Counted from the first letter of the stretch, positions 24,247 through 32,966 are shown. The stretch: DNA of 40,403 nt from Arthrobacter mobilis (GCF_012395835.1 NZ_JAAZSQ010000007.1:83854-124256); one strand, 5' to 3'. Notes: generated by a model from the letters alone, not told the origin. Program-made: numbers and translations.

Positions 24247-25129
24247 GGCGCGGGTCCTTTCCGGCTGCCTCCGGCACCGTGGGGGAATCGGTCTCGTCCC
24301 ATTCCCCGAGGGTGGGTACGGCGGCGAGCAGCTTGCGGGTGTAGTCCTGTTGCGGTGCGTCCACGATCTGGCGCACGTCCCCGGATTCGACGAAGACGCC
24401 GTTCTTCATGACGTGGATCCGGTCCGAGACCAGCCTGGCGACTCCGAGGTCGTGCGTGATCATGAGGATTCCGATACCGCGCTGTTCCTGCAGTTCCAGC
24501 AGCAGGTCCAGGATGCCTGCCTGAACCGTGACGTCCAGGGCGGACGTGGGTTCATCTGCCACCAGAAGTTCCGGTTCGCTGGCCAGGGCGATGGCTATGA
24601 GCACCCGCTGCAGCATGCCGCCGGAGAGCTGATGTGGATACTTCTTCAGTTGAGAGGCCGGGTCCGGGATATGGACCTGCTGCAGGAGGAGGACCGCGCG
24701 CTCCCGGGCAGCCTGGGTGGAGTCGGCGGCGCCGGCAATGCGGATGGCCTCGGTCATCTGCCGTCCGATCGAATGCACGGGGCTCAGGGCCGTCATCGGG
24801 TCCTGCGGGATCAGGGCGATGCTGCGCCCACGGACGGAGGTGATGGCCTTGCGGTCGGACAGGACGTCGCGGCCGGCGATGGAGACATGCCCGGAGAGCA
24901 CGGCCAGGTCCGGCGGTAGCAGCTGGAGCACGCCCATCGCCGTCGTCGACTTACCGGAACCGGATTCGCCGATGATGGTCACGGTCTCACCTCGTCCGAT
25001 GCTGAACGAGACGCCGTCGACCGCCCGGACGATGCCGTTCGGGGTGATCAGTTCAATCTGAAGGTCTTCGACGTGCAGCAGAGGCGCTGCGCTGCTTCGG
25101 CGGGCAGCCGCCTGGTCTGTCAGGGTCAT
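24239..25129 (-). CDS. Peptide/opine-type ABC transporter ATPase (DppD/OppD-like)
   Basis: A 296-residue ABC ATPase with Walker A GESGSGKST (54-62), Q-loop IPQDPMTALSPV, signature LSGGMLQRVLIAIAL, Walker B LLVADEPTSALD and the switch His in MITHDLG. The QDPMTALSP motif is typical of the DppD/OppD subunit. The start at 25129 is used rather than 25177 because AAGGAA precedes it and the longer frame overlaps the permease gene. One base separates it from the permease stop. Confidence 0.93.
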   Translation of the reverse strand: MTLTDQAAARRSSAAPLLHVEDLQIELITPNGIVRAVDGVSFSIGRGETVTIIGESGSGKSTTAMGVLQLLPPDLAVLSGHVSIAGRDVLSDRKAITSVRGRSIALIPQDPMTALSPVHSIGRQMTEAIRIAGAADSTQAARERAVLLLQQVHIPDPASQLKKYPHQLSGGMLQRVLIAIALASEPELLVADEPTSALDVTVQAGILDLLLELQEQRGIGILMITHDLGVARLVSDRIHVMKNGVFVESGDVRQIVDAPQQDYTRKLLAAVPTLGEWDETDSPTVPEAAGKDPRHV

Positions 25130-25130
25130 C

Positions 25131-26039
25131 TCAGGCTTCCTTCTTCTTGCGGCGGGAACGGTCCCGCAGGCCGTCACCCAAAAGGTTCACGCCGATCACC
25201 AGCAGAACGATGAACAGGCCGGGCAATGTGACCATCCACCACGAGGTGGTGATGTAATCCTGGCCGTCGGAAATGATCCGGCCCCAGGTGGCGAAGGGCC
25301 TTTGCGGGCCGGCGCCAAGGAAGCTGAGTGCGCTTTCAAGCAGTACGGCTTGGGCCAGAAGCAGCAGCACTACCAGGCTGGCCTGCTTGAACACATTCGG
25401 GATGACATGGCGGAGCAGAATGTTGATCCTGTGAAGGCCGAGCACCCGGGCGGCAGCCACGTAGGGCTTCTCGCGTTCGACCAGGACCAGGGAACGGGTC
25501 AGCCGTGCAACTTCGGGCCACTGGGCAATGGCGATGACGAAGGTGATCACCGGAATGGACGGACCGAAGAGCGCGACCACCAGGAGCAGCATCATCAACA
25601 GGGGCAGCGACATCTGTGCTTCGAGCAGGCGGGAGACGATGGTGTCGATCCATTTGCCGTAGAAGCCGGCGGCGGCCCCGAGGATGATGCCGATGGCGCC
25701 GGAAACCAGAACCGCCAGCAGGCCAATGGTGAGGGAGACCTGGCCTCCGTGCAACACCCGGGAGAGCAGGTCCCGGCCCAACTGGTCGGTGCCGAAGAGG
25801 TGCCCGGCCACCAGCGGAGCCAATCGCCGCTGCGACAGGTCCTGGGCATTGGCATCCGCCAGCGGCAGGACCTGGGCCAGGGCTATGGGCAGAACCACGA
25901 GGAGGGTGCAGGCAGCGCCTATCCACAGCTTCAGTTTGGCAGCCCGTTCCCGGCGGACAGCAGCCGAGCGCGCGATGTCGCGGGGCGTTACCGCCGAAGG
26001 CCGGAGGGCGGCCGGGGGGAGGGTGTTGGTGGTGCTCAT
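25131..26039 (-). CDS. ABC transporter permease (DppC/OppC-like)
   Basis: A 302-residue permease with an N-terminal cytoplasmic stretch, helix 1 at about 38-60, the OppC-type HLFGTDQLGRDLLSRVLHG block (about 80-98), and five further helices. The EAA-loop region is AAARVLGLHRINILLRHVIPN (about 194-214). It forms the channel with the next-upstream permease. The ATG overlaps the DppB-like stop by ATGA. Confidence 0.93.
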   Translation of the reverse strand: MSTTNTLPPAALRPSAVTPRDIARSAAVRRERAAKLKLWIGAACTLLVVLPIALAQVLPLADANAQDLSQRRLAPLVAGHLFGTDQLGRDLLSRVLHGGQVSLTIGLLAVLVSGAIGIILGAAAGFYGKWIDTIVSRLLEAQMSLPLLMMLLLVVALFGPSIPVITFVIAIAQWPEVARLTRSLVLVEREKPYVAAARVLGLHRINILLRHVIPNVFKQASLVVLLLLAQAVLLESALSFLGAGPQRPFATWGRIISDGQDYITTSWWMVTLPGLFIVLLVIGVNLLGDGLRDRSRRKKKEA

Positions 26040-26971
26040 GCGGAGCCTGCCTTTCCAAGTCGGACGCGGGGATCCAGCAGGGGATAGGCCAGATCGATGA
26101 GCAGCTGGACAAGAACGGCCAGCAGCGCGGTGACCAGGACCGTGGCCTGGATCAGCGGGTAGTCCCGGGTTTCCAATGCTCGGACGATGAGTGAACCGAC
26201 GCCGGGCCAGGCGAAGACAACCTCGACGACGACGACGCCATTGAGCATCGCTGCGAATCGGGTGCCCAGGGCCGTGAACACCGGTATGGCGGAATTCCCC
26301 ATTGCGTAGCGCCAGGTCAGGGTTCGTTCAGATACGCCCCGGGAGCGCGCCACCGTCAGGTAGGGGGCGGCGAAGTTCGAGGCCATCTCCCGCCGGACCA
26401 TCCGGGAGATCAGTGCGACCTGGAGGATGGCGATGGTGATGGTTGGCAGGACCAGCCCGCCCCAGGTTGCGAAGCCGGAGGCAGGGAAGACCGGAATCAG
26501 CACGGCGAAGGCGGTCAGCAGCATGATTCCGGTCCAAAAGTCCGGCATGGACTGGCCGGCGATGGTGAGGATGTTGGCGCCCAGTTCCTTCCCGGTGTCG
26601 GTGCGCTTTGCCATCCAGACGCCCAAGGGGATCGAGACGATGGCCGCCACGAGAATCGCGGACGTGGCCAGGGTCAGGGTGTAGGGCATGCGTTCGAGGA
26701 CTACTTGCAGTGCCGGGGCCTGGAAGGAGTAGGAAGTGCCCAGGTTGCCGGTGAAGAGCTGCTGGAGGAAGATCCAGTACTGTTCCAGCACGGGCAGGTC
26801 GAGGCCGAACTGCTGGCGCACCTTGGCAAGCTGCTCGGTGGTGGCCAGCGGGCCGGCGTAGGCGACGGCCGGGTCGCCGGGAGCCAGGCGGATGAGGATG
26901 AAGACGGTGGAGACCGTGAGGAAGACCGTCAGCAGTCCCTGGCCCAGGCGTTTGATCAGGTAAGTGGTCAT
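26036..26971 (-). CDS. ABC transporter permease (DppB/OppB-like)
   Basis: A 311-residue permease with six helices. The N-terminal YLIKRLGQGLLTVFLTVSTV helix, the LAPGDPA motif and the FGLDLPVLEQYWIFLQQL segment are standard for DppB/OppB. The EAA loop is VARSRGVSERTLTWRYAMGNS (about 205-225). Three bases separate it from the stop of the binding-protein gene; it is the second gene of the operon. Confidence 0.93.
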   Translation of the reverse strand: MTTYLIKRLGQGLLTVFLTVSTVFILIRLAPGDPAVAYAGPLATTEQLAKVRQQFGLDLPVLEQYWIFLQQLFTGNLGTSYSFQAPALQVVLERMPYTLTLATSAILVAAIVSIPLGVWMAKRTDTGKELGANILTIAGQSMPDFWTGIMLLTAFAVLIPVFPASGFATWGGLVLPTITIAILQVALISRMVRREMASNFAAPYLTVARSRGVSERTLTWRYAMGNSAIPVFTALGTRFAAMLNGVVVVEVVFAWPGVGSLIVRALETRDYPLIQATVLVTALLAVLVQLLIDLAYPLLDPRVRLGKAGSA

Positions 26972-26974
26972 TGA

Positions 26975-28549
26975 TCAGCTCTCCAACCGAACATCGGCCA
27001 AGGGATAGGAATTGTTTGCGGACAGGGTCAGCCCCTGGACCCGGTCCGTGTGGGCGAGCACCGACTTGGGGACGAAGGCCCAGGCACACGGCCAGGTATC
27101 CCACACTGCCTGTTGGGCCTCGGCCAGGAGCTTTTCGCGGCGGACCGGGTCTACTTCGGACGAAGCGGCCGTGATTTTGGCCGTCACTGAGGGCACGACG
27201 TAACCCTGGTAGGTGTCCCGCGTTTTTTCCTTCTCGGCGGTACCCGCGTACATGCCCTGGAGCATGGTGATCGCCAGACCCGTCGGGCTGGGGAAACCGT
27301 TGCCGAGCAGATCCCAGTCCCCGGCCTTGCCCTGGCGCCAGGCCAGGATATTGCCGCCGGGCTCGAACTGCTGGAGTTCGGCCGCTACTCCGATGTCGCC
27401 GAACATCTCGACGAGTGCCTCCATGACGGAGGTGTCGCTGGGAAATTCACCCGTTTCCCAGATGATTTTGAGTTTGAGGTCGGTGACGCCGGCCTCTTTG
27501 AGCATCTGCTTGGCTTTGGCCGGATTGTAAACATAGCTTCCGGTCCTGGTGTAACCGAACAGGCTGGAGGGAGTCACCCCCTCCGCCTGGGTTACTGAAT
27601 CCACCATGACGTCCTTGACCAGGGCTTCACCGTTGACCGCATGGCTGAGTGCCTGGCGCACGCGCACGTCGCTGAGCGGGTGGCCGGCCGGCTTGCGGAA
27701 GTTGTAGAAGATCTGGTTCAACCGCAGGCTGGAAGCCTCTTTCAGGACAACGCCGGGCAGTCCCGCAAGCTGTTCGCGTGAATCGGGCGTAATGGTGTCG
27801 ATGACATCCACTTCGCCGCTGCGCAGCGCGATGACACGGCTGGACTCCTCCGGCAGGAAGCGCACCTCAACGTTTTCGATGGCTGCCGGTTCGCCCCAGT
27901 AGTTGGGATTGCGCTGCAGGCTGTAAGTGCCGGCGCCGCGGTTGAACTTCTTCACCACGTAGGGTCCGGTCCCGACACCGGTCTGCAGTTCCTCCGGCTT
28001 GTTCTGCGCCGCCGGCGTAATCAGGATCATGCTCATCAAAGCATCGAGGATGGGGATGGGCTTTTCGGACTCGAGGGTGAAGGTACGTCCGTCCACCGGG
28101 ACGACAGTGGGGAACTCCGGGAAAAAGCCTGCCACGAAGGAACCCTGTACCTGCCGGTACATCTTCAGCGCAGTTGAGACATCCTCGATGGTTACGGGGG
28201 ACCCGTCGGAGTACCGGATGCCTTCGCGCAGACGCACGGTCCACTGCGTATCTCCGGTCATTTCGAACCGGTCCGCCAGCACCGGCACGGGCTTGATCTC
28301 GGGCCCGATGGCGGTTAGTGCCTGCCGCACGGCCCGCTGGACGGTGACGGCGGCGTCGAACTGGTTCAGCTTGTTGTCCAGGCTGACCAGCGAGCGGTTC
28401 AGCGCCAGGGTCAGCGTATCCGCCCCGGGAAGTCCGGTGGGGCCGGCGCAGCCTGTCAGCGCACCGGTACCCAGCAGGAACCCGGCGGCAGCTCCGAACT
28501 GCAGCAGGCTCCGGCGGGAAATCTCGTGCCCTGCGAAAGGAGCGGTCAT
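26975..28549 (-). CDS. Family 5 extracellular solute-binding lipoprotein
   Basis: A 524-residue receptor for the ABC importer. The signal peptide has a twin-arginine motif SRRSLLQFG (11-19) and a lipobox LTGC (Cys34), so a Tat-exported lipoprotein is expected. The body is an SBP_bac_5 domain (peptides, opines, nickel, some oligosaccharides), with the VRQALSHAVNGEALVKDVM block near the middle. The second of two adjacent ATGs (28549) is chosen because GAAAGG is six bases upstream of it. It leads the long minus-strand operon and faces the DUF1537-PdxA fusion gene over a 270-base promoter region with tandem repeats. The true ligand is unknown; enzymes of the operon point to a sugar-acid compound rather than a peptide. 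Confidence 0.92.
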   Translation of the reverse strand: MTAPFAGHEISRRSLLQFGAAAGFLLGTGALTGCAGPTGLPGADTLTLALNRSLVSLDNKLNQFDAAVTVQRAVRQALTAIGPEIKPVPVLADRFEMTGDTQWTVRLREGIRYSDGSPVTIEDVSTALKMYRQVQGSFVAGFFPEFPTVVPVDGRTFTLESEKPIPILDALMSMILITPAAQNKPEELQTGVGTGPYVVKKFNRGAGTYSLQRNPNYWGEPAAIENVEVRFLPEESSRVIALRSGEVDVIDTITPDSREQLAGLPGVVLKEASSLRLNQIFYNFRKPAGHPLSDVRVRQALSHAVNGEALVKDVMVDSVTQAEGVTPSSLFGYTRTGSYVYNPAKAKQMLKEAGVTDLKLKIIWETGEFPSDTSVMEALVEMFGDIGVAAELQQFEPGGNILAWRQGKAGDWDLLGNGFPSPTGLAITMLQGMYAGTAEKEKTRDTYQGYVVPSVTAKITAASSEVDPVRREKLLAEAQQAVWDTWPCAWAFVPKSVLAHTDRVQGLTLSANNSYPLADVRLES

Positions 28550-28666
28550 CATCGACCTTTCGATTGATGGTTCGTAGCGGATCAGCAGGTCCGGCAAGAG
28601 CGGGCGCATTGAGCAGGCTGGACCACTACGGCTCGACTGATGTTGTGTGGATCACTCTCCCATAGA

Positions 28667-28706
28667 TGCGCGTTTCGCGCAACGCTCCTAGCGCATTTCG
28701 CGCAAC
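28667..28706. promoter_or_regulatory. Tandem DeoR-type operators
   Basis: GCGCGTTTCGCGCAAC (28668-28683) and GCGCATTTCGCGCAAC (28691-28706) differ at one base and are 23 bases apart, about two helical turns. The first lies in a perfect palindrome TGCGCGTTTCGCGCA (28667-28681). They sit between the divergent binding-protein and fusion genes, where the nearby DeoR protein could control both arms. Confidence 0.65.
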
Positions 28707-28819
28707 CGTGGCACCATAGTGGCAGACCCCCGAATACTCTTCCCTTACCGAGCCGGTCCGCGTAACGCAGCGCCGAACCTGCAATGCCAGGAGTTTCCCG
28801 TTATGGAAGCAACACGATC

Positions 28820-31081
28820 ATGAACCGCATCAGCGTCCTCGCCGATGATTTTTCCGGTGCCGCCGAAGTTGCCGAACAGTTCCGGCGACACGGCCTGGCC
28901 ACCGCGATCCTTACAGGGGAAGACGGACAGTTCGCGGGCGGGAGCGTCGAGGTGATCGTGCGGGATACGCACAGCCGCAACCTCCCGGCCGAGCGCGCCA
29001 AGGCCGCCGTTGCAAGGGCCATTAGCCGGAATGCAGACGCCAAAACCATGCTGTTCAAGAAAATCGATTCCCTCTGGCGCGGCAACATCGGCCCGGAACT
29101 GCTGGCCCTGCGGGAAGCCGGATGGCGCCCGGTCATTGCCGGTGCCCTTCCGCCGCTGCGGCGTACGGTCTCCGGCGGTGCCCCCTACGTGGACGGAGTC
29201 CCGCTGGGGCAGTCAGGAACCTGGGCGCTGGAACCGGCAGGCGCCCCACAAAGCATCTCCGACCTGTTGCCCGGCTTGAGCACCGCAGTCCTGCCGTTGC
29301 AGAAGGTCAGGCAAGAGGGCCTGGCTCCGGCACTGCGTGAAGCGCTGGAGACAGCCGAGGCGGTCATCGTCGACGGGGAAACGGAGCAGGATCTTGCGGC
29401 GGTCGCGGCCGCCGTCCGGCAGCTCGGATTTCGTGCCGGCGGGGACCGCCTGGTCCTGGTGGGAACCGGTGCCCTGGCCGGGGCGCTGGCAGCCCAGCTG
29501 GCACCGGCTGCCTGCCGGCCGGAGGCTGCTCCGCAGATTCCTGCCCGCGGCGTGCAAGGCACGGGACCCCGGCCTGTTCTTGTGGTCGTCGGGTCCGCCT
29601 CCGGTGCCGCCGTGGAACAGGTAGGGCAGCTGCGCGGAGCATCCGTTGCAGTCTTCGACGTCCAGACGGCGGAAACGGGACCAGAGACGGTGCAGGAGAT
29701 TCAGCACACGCTGCGCGGCGGCAGCACCGCGGCTCTGACCGTCCAGCCCGGTGTGCAGGCGGATCCCGCCCTCGTGGTCGCCCGTCTGGCTGACACCGCC
29801 GCGGCCGTGCTGTCCGGTGTTCCGTCGACAGACCTGGTCCTGACCGGCGGGGAAACGGCCCGCGAGGTGCTGGACCGCCTCGGCCTTACCTTCCTGCGAC
29901 CTCTGGGCCAGGTCCAGCACGGCGCCGTCGTCAGCCTGGCGTCGGACGGCCGGCTCATCGCTTCCAAACCCGGCAGCTTCGGCACGCCAGCCGTCCTGCT
30001 TGAACTGACCACCATGCTGCGCAGAATGCGCAGCATGGAATCCGCCACCCAAGAAACTGGAGCCTCCATGAACAATCCCTCCGACACCCGCCCCTATATC
30101 GCCGTCACCATGGGGGACGGCGCCGGCGTCGGACCCGAGGTCACCGTCGGCGCGCTGCTGGACAGCGCCGCGTACCGGGCAGGCCGGCCCGTGGTCATCG
30201 GTGACGTCCACCGGCTGCAACTAGCAGCAGCCGTCCTCGGCGTCACCGCCAGGATTGTGGAAATCGGCGACGTCTCCGAGGCAGTCTTCGAGCCGGGCCG
30301 CATTAACGTCATCGACCCGAAACTGCTGCCCGAAGACCTGCCCTGGGGACAGGAGTCCGCCGCCGCAGGCAACGCCGCCTACCACTACATCCGCATAGCC
30401 TGCGAACTCGGGATGGCAGGAAAAGTCCAAGGGATCTGCACCGCCCCGCTGAACAAAGCTGCCCTGCACAAAGCCGGCCACATCTATCCGGGCCACACTG
30501 AACTGCTCGCCCACTTCATGGGCGTAGAGGAAGTGTCCATGATGCTCTCCACCCCGAAGGTGAAGGTCATCCACGTCACTACCCATATCGGGCTGATTGA
30601 TGCCATCGCCAAGATCAACCCGGGCCTGGTGGAGCGGACCGTGCGCCGCGGATATGAAGCGCTGCAGCGGGCCGGGGTACCTGATCCGAAAATCGGCGTC
30701 TGCGCCATCAACCCGCATGCCGGGGAGAACGGGCTTTTCGGCCACGGGGAGGAAGAGGAAAAGATTATTCCCGCCCTGGAGAAACTCCGCGCCGACGGAA
30801 TCAACGCCGTCGGACCGCTGCCCGCGGACACGGCCTTCTTCCTGGCCGGCCGGGGAGACTATGACCTGATCGTGGCGATGTACCACGACCAGGGTCACGG
30901 ACCGGTCAAGGTGCTCGGTATCGAGGCCGGCGTCAACATCACCGTAGGACTGCCGGTGATCCGCACATCGGTGGACCACGGCACGGCCTTCGACATCGCG
31001 GGCAAAGGCACCGTGGAGATCGGTAGCATGATTGAAGCACTGCGCCAGGCCGTGGAAATGTCTCCCAGCCCGGCTGCCTAG
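28820..31081 (+). CDS. Fused DUF1537 acid-sugar kinase and PdxA-type dehydrogenase
   Basis: One uninterrupted 753-residue frame joins two enzymes usually encoded separately. Residues 1-400 are a DUF1537 (OtnK/DtnK-type) kinase: ADDFSGAAE (Asp9-Asp10), LFKKIDSLWRGN, and the nucleotide-binding VLTGGETAREVL. Residues 417-753 are a PdxA-family dehydrogenase with TMGDGAGVGPEV and metal-binding His559 (PGHTE), His633 (NPHAGE) and His689 (YHDQGHGPVK). Family knowledge: DUF1537 kinases phosphorylate four-carbon acids such as D-threonate, and PdxA2 then oxidatively decarboxylates the product to dihydroxyacetone phosphate. Inside the linker, GGAG precedes an ATG at 30068 that matches the native PdxA start, so a separate PdxA product may also be made. 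The chosen ATG at 28820 has a weak GGAAG; a longer start at 28784 is less likely. Confidence 0.92.
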   Translation: MNRISVLADDFSGAAEVAEQFRRHGLATAILTGEDGQFAGGSVEVIVRDTHSRNLPAERAKAAVARAISRNADAKTMLFKKIDSLWRGNIGPELLALREAGWRPVIAGALPPLRRTVSGGAPYVDGVPLGQSGTWALEPAGAPQSISDLLPGLSTAVLPLQKVRQEGLAPALREALETAEAVIVDGETEQDLAAVAAAVRQLGFRAGGDRLVLVGTGALAGALAAQLAPAACRPEAAPQIPARGVQGTGPRPVLVVVGSASGAAVEQVGQLRGASVAVFDVQTAETGPETVQEIQHTLRGGSTAALTVQPGVQADPALVVARLADTAAAVLSGVPSTDLVLTGGETAREVLDRLGLTFLRPLGQVQHGAVVSLASDGRLIASKPGSFGTPAVLLELTTMLRRMRSMESATQETGASMNNPSDTRPYIAVTMGDGAGVGPEVTVGALLDSAAYRAGRPVVIGDVHRLQLAAAVLGVTARIVEIGDVSEAVFEPGRINVIDPKLLPEDLPWGQESAAAGNAAYHYIRIACELGMAGKVQGICTAPLNKAALHKAGHIYPGHTELLAHFMGVEEVSMMLSTPKVKVIHVTTHIGLIDAIAKINPGLVERTVRRGYEALQRAGVPDPKIGVCAINPHAGENGLFGHGEEEEKIIPALEKLRADGINAVGPLPADTAFFLAGRGDYDLIVAMYHDQGHGPVKVLGIEAGVNITVGLPVIRTSVDHGTAFDIAGKGTVEIGSMIEALRQAVEMSPSPAA

Positions 31082-31100
31082 GACCATCAGGGAGGATGCC

Positions 31101-31901
31101 ATGACCGCCAGTGCACGGGAGCGCCGGAGCGAAATCGTCCTGCTGGCCCATACCAGTGGCCTGGCCAGCGTCGAGGAACTCTCCCGCCGCTTCGAGGTGA
31201 CCGCCTCCACCATCCGGCGGGACCTTGCCCGTCTGACCAGCGAAGGCAAGATCGCACGGACCTACGGCGGGGCCATGGCGATCAACGCCCAGATACCCGA
31301 ACCGACCTTCCGGCAACGGCACCAGGAAGCCGCCGAGGCGAAGCGCGCAATCGCCCGCTATGCCCGCACACTGGTCCACGACGGCGAAACAGTGCTTCTG
31401 GACGCCGGGTCCACAGTGGCAGCCCTGGCGCACGAATTACGGGAGGACATCTCCCTGACCGTCGCCACGACCTCGCTGGCCGTGCTGGAGGAACTTGCAG
31501 AGGCTGACGGAGTGCACGTGGAATGCCTGGGCGGCACTCTGCGGCACCCCAGCCAGGGATTCGTCGGACCCTTGACCGAGGCGGCTCTTGAGCGCATGAC
31601 CTACGACCGCGTCTTCCTTGGGGCTGACGGCGTTACAGCCGACGGCGCCATCTGCGAAGCCGACCTGCAGCAAACCCGGCTCAAGGAACTCATGTGCCGC
31701 CGGGCCCGGGAGGTCGTTGTCCTGGCAGACGCGTCCAAGCTGGGCCGCGCCCCCTTCCATGCCTGGGCGCGATTGCCCGCCGGCTGGATCTTGGTAACCG
31801 ACCCGGGCGCCGCCCAGGAGTCGCTGCGTCCGTTCCTTGACGCAGGCGTTGACGTCCGCCTGGCTGAATGGACGGGCCGCGCCTCGGACGAAGTCGCCTG
31901 A
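31101..31901 (+). CDS. DeoR-family transcriptional regulator
   Basis: A 266-residue DeoR-type repressor. The N-terminal winged helix (about 5-60) has LASVEELSRRFEVTASTIRR and the following EGKIARTYGGA. The DeoRC sensor domain (about 75-240) keeps DAGSTVAALA, TTSLAVLEEL, FVGPLTE and FLGADGV, and the basic VVLADASKLGR. Such proteins bind a phosphorylated sugar-type ligand. GGGAGG precedes the ATG at 31101, 19 bases after the fusion gene, so it is co-transcribed with it. The tandem repeats at 28667-28706 are the likely operators, giving ligand-dependent control of both arms of the island. Confidence 0.92.
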   Translation: MTASARERRSEIVLLAHTSGLASVEELSRRFEVTASTIRRDLARLTSEGKIARTYGGAMAINAQIPEPTFRQRHQEAAEAKRAIARYARTLVHDGETVLLDAGSTVAALAHELREDISLTVATTSLAVLEELAEADGVHVECLGGTLRHPSQGFVGPLTEAALERMTYDRVFLGADGVTADGAICEADLQQTRLKELMCRRAREVVVLADASKLGRAPFHAWARLPAGWILVTDPGAAQESLRPFLDAGVDVRLAEWTGRASDEVA

Positions 31902-31911
31902 GGACAAGACA

Positions 31912-31932
31912 GCAGCGTGTCGCGGACGCTGC
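31912..31932 (+). terminator. Hairpin after deoR-type gene
   Basis: GCAGCGT (31912-31918) pairs with ACGCTGC (31926-31932) around a 7-base loop, 10 bases after the regulator stop. The stem is short and there is no T-run, so this is a weak terminator candidate. Confidence 0.4.
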
Positions 31933-32273
31933 AGGACATCCTCTTCGTGGGCGAGGCTGCCCGAAAAGATCGTGATGCTTCATCGGGCAGGAGCCGGGCA
32001 ATGCCGACTCTGACAGGCACCCGGGAAAGTCCTGTCTTGAATTCTGTCTTTGATGCCCCGCAGATAAGGTCGAGATTGAGGTAAACGCCACGGACATCCG
32101 CCAGCGGACCGTACATCTCTAGATGCGGCTGGCGAAGCCGAACGGCCCGTCGACCCTTATCTGCCGATAACCGTGACTATGTCCGGAACGGGCAGTTCCC
32201 GGGTGTAGCCCGACACCAGCAGGACATCCTGGCAGCAGCTGTAGCCGTCAGGACAGCAGGTGCCGTTGCGAGG
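31933..32273. other. Non-coding stretch at right side of island
   Basis: About 340 bases between the DeoR gene and the LysE stop hold no convincing gene. A TGCCCGA/TCGGGCA inverted repeat with an 18-base loop lies at 31957-31988. The right copy of the 19-nt direct repeat is at 32163-32181. A short minus-strand frame ending GYTRELPVPDIVTVIGR at a TAA (32158-32160) looks partly coding but has no start and no recognised family. Confidence 0.5.
32163..32181 (+). repeat. Right copy of 19-nt direct repeat flanking the island
   Basis: GCCGATAACCGTGACTATG, one mismatch from the copy at 18439-18457 and in the same orientation. With the preceding bases it also forms a small inverted repeat TTATCTGCCGATAA, which is not conserved at the left copy. 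No integrase gene is present between or near the two copies. Confidence 0.4.
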
Positions 32274-32960
32274 TCAAGCCAGGCGGGGCGCCGTCGGGAA
32301 GGCCACTGGCCCGGCCGGCAATGACTCAGTGATGAGCTTGCCGCCGAAGCCAACCAGGACCAACCCGGTCAGCCGGTCGATCACTGCCAGTGCCCGCGGA
32401 TTGCCCATCCAGCGTTTGGCGTAGCTCCCGCCGAGAATCAGCACTGCGAACCACGCCAGGGTCAGCAGGCAGTGCACCCCGGCCAGTACCGCTCCCATCA
32501 ACAAAGGTGAGGTCCCGGTGGGCAGGAACTGCGGGATGGTGGCGATGTAGAAGACGCCGACCTTGGGATTGAGCAGGTTGGTAAAGACTCCGGTCAACCA
32601 CCCCTGCCGGGCCGAACCGGCCAATGCCGGCGGGGGCGCGTCGACAGGGGCGTCCAGCTGCCGCCGGCCCCGGAAGGATTTCCAGGTCATCGACACCCCG
32701 AGCCAGAGCATGTACCCTGCTCCGGCAGTGGTGAGGATCCGATAGGCAGTCTCCGAAGCGGTCAGCAGGGCCGAAACTCCCCCGGCTGCAGCGATGCCCC
32801 AGACCATGGCTCCGGTGGCTATCCCGGTGGCGGTGGCCCACGCATAGGTGCGGGTGCGGGTGAAGGAGGACCGCAGGACCAAGGCGGTGTCCAGCCCCGG
32901 CACGAGAGTCAGCACCCCGGCCACCACGGCGAAGGCCGGCACGGCATCAAGTACGGTCAC
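32274..32960 (-). CDS. LysE/RhtB-family exporter
   Basis: A 228-residue membrane protein with about six helices in the LysE/RhtB amino-acid exporter pattern: FAVVAGVLTLVPGLDTALVL (about 9-28), GWLTGVFTNLLNPKVGVFYI (about 119-138) with the conserved NPK, and a final helix near 195-215. It probably exports an amino acid or related small molecule. The frame continues upstream over the divergent gene, so the start matters: GTG at 32960 begins the conserved protein and lies seven bases from a TACTAT -10 box, leaving almost no leader. It diverges from the DinB-fold gene. Confidence 0.88.
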   Translation of the reverse strand: MTVLDAVPAFAVVAGVLTLVPGLDTALVLRSSFTRTRTYAWATATGIATGAMVWGIAAAGGVSALLTASETAYRILTTAGAGYMLWLGVSMTWKSFRGRRQLDAPVDAPPPALAGSARQGWLTGVFTNLLNPKVGVFYIATIPQFLPTGTSPLLMGAVLAGVHCLLTLAWFAVLILGGSYAKRWMGNPRALAVIDRLTGLVLVGFGGKLITESLPAGPVAFPTAPRLA

Positions 32961-32966
32961 TGAGAC

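Noticed and set aside
32158-32276. Minus-strand frame with a cysteine-rich GTCCPDGYSCCQD segment resembling granulin
   Set aside because: Too short, no start codon, directly after another gene's stop; the resemblance is most likely chance.
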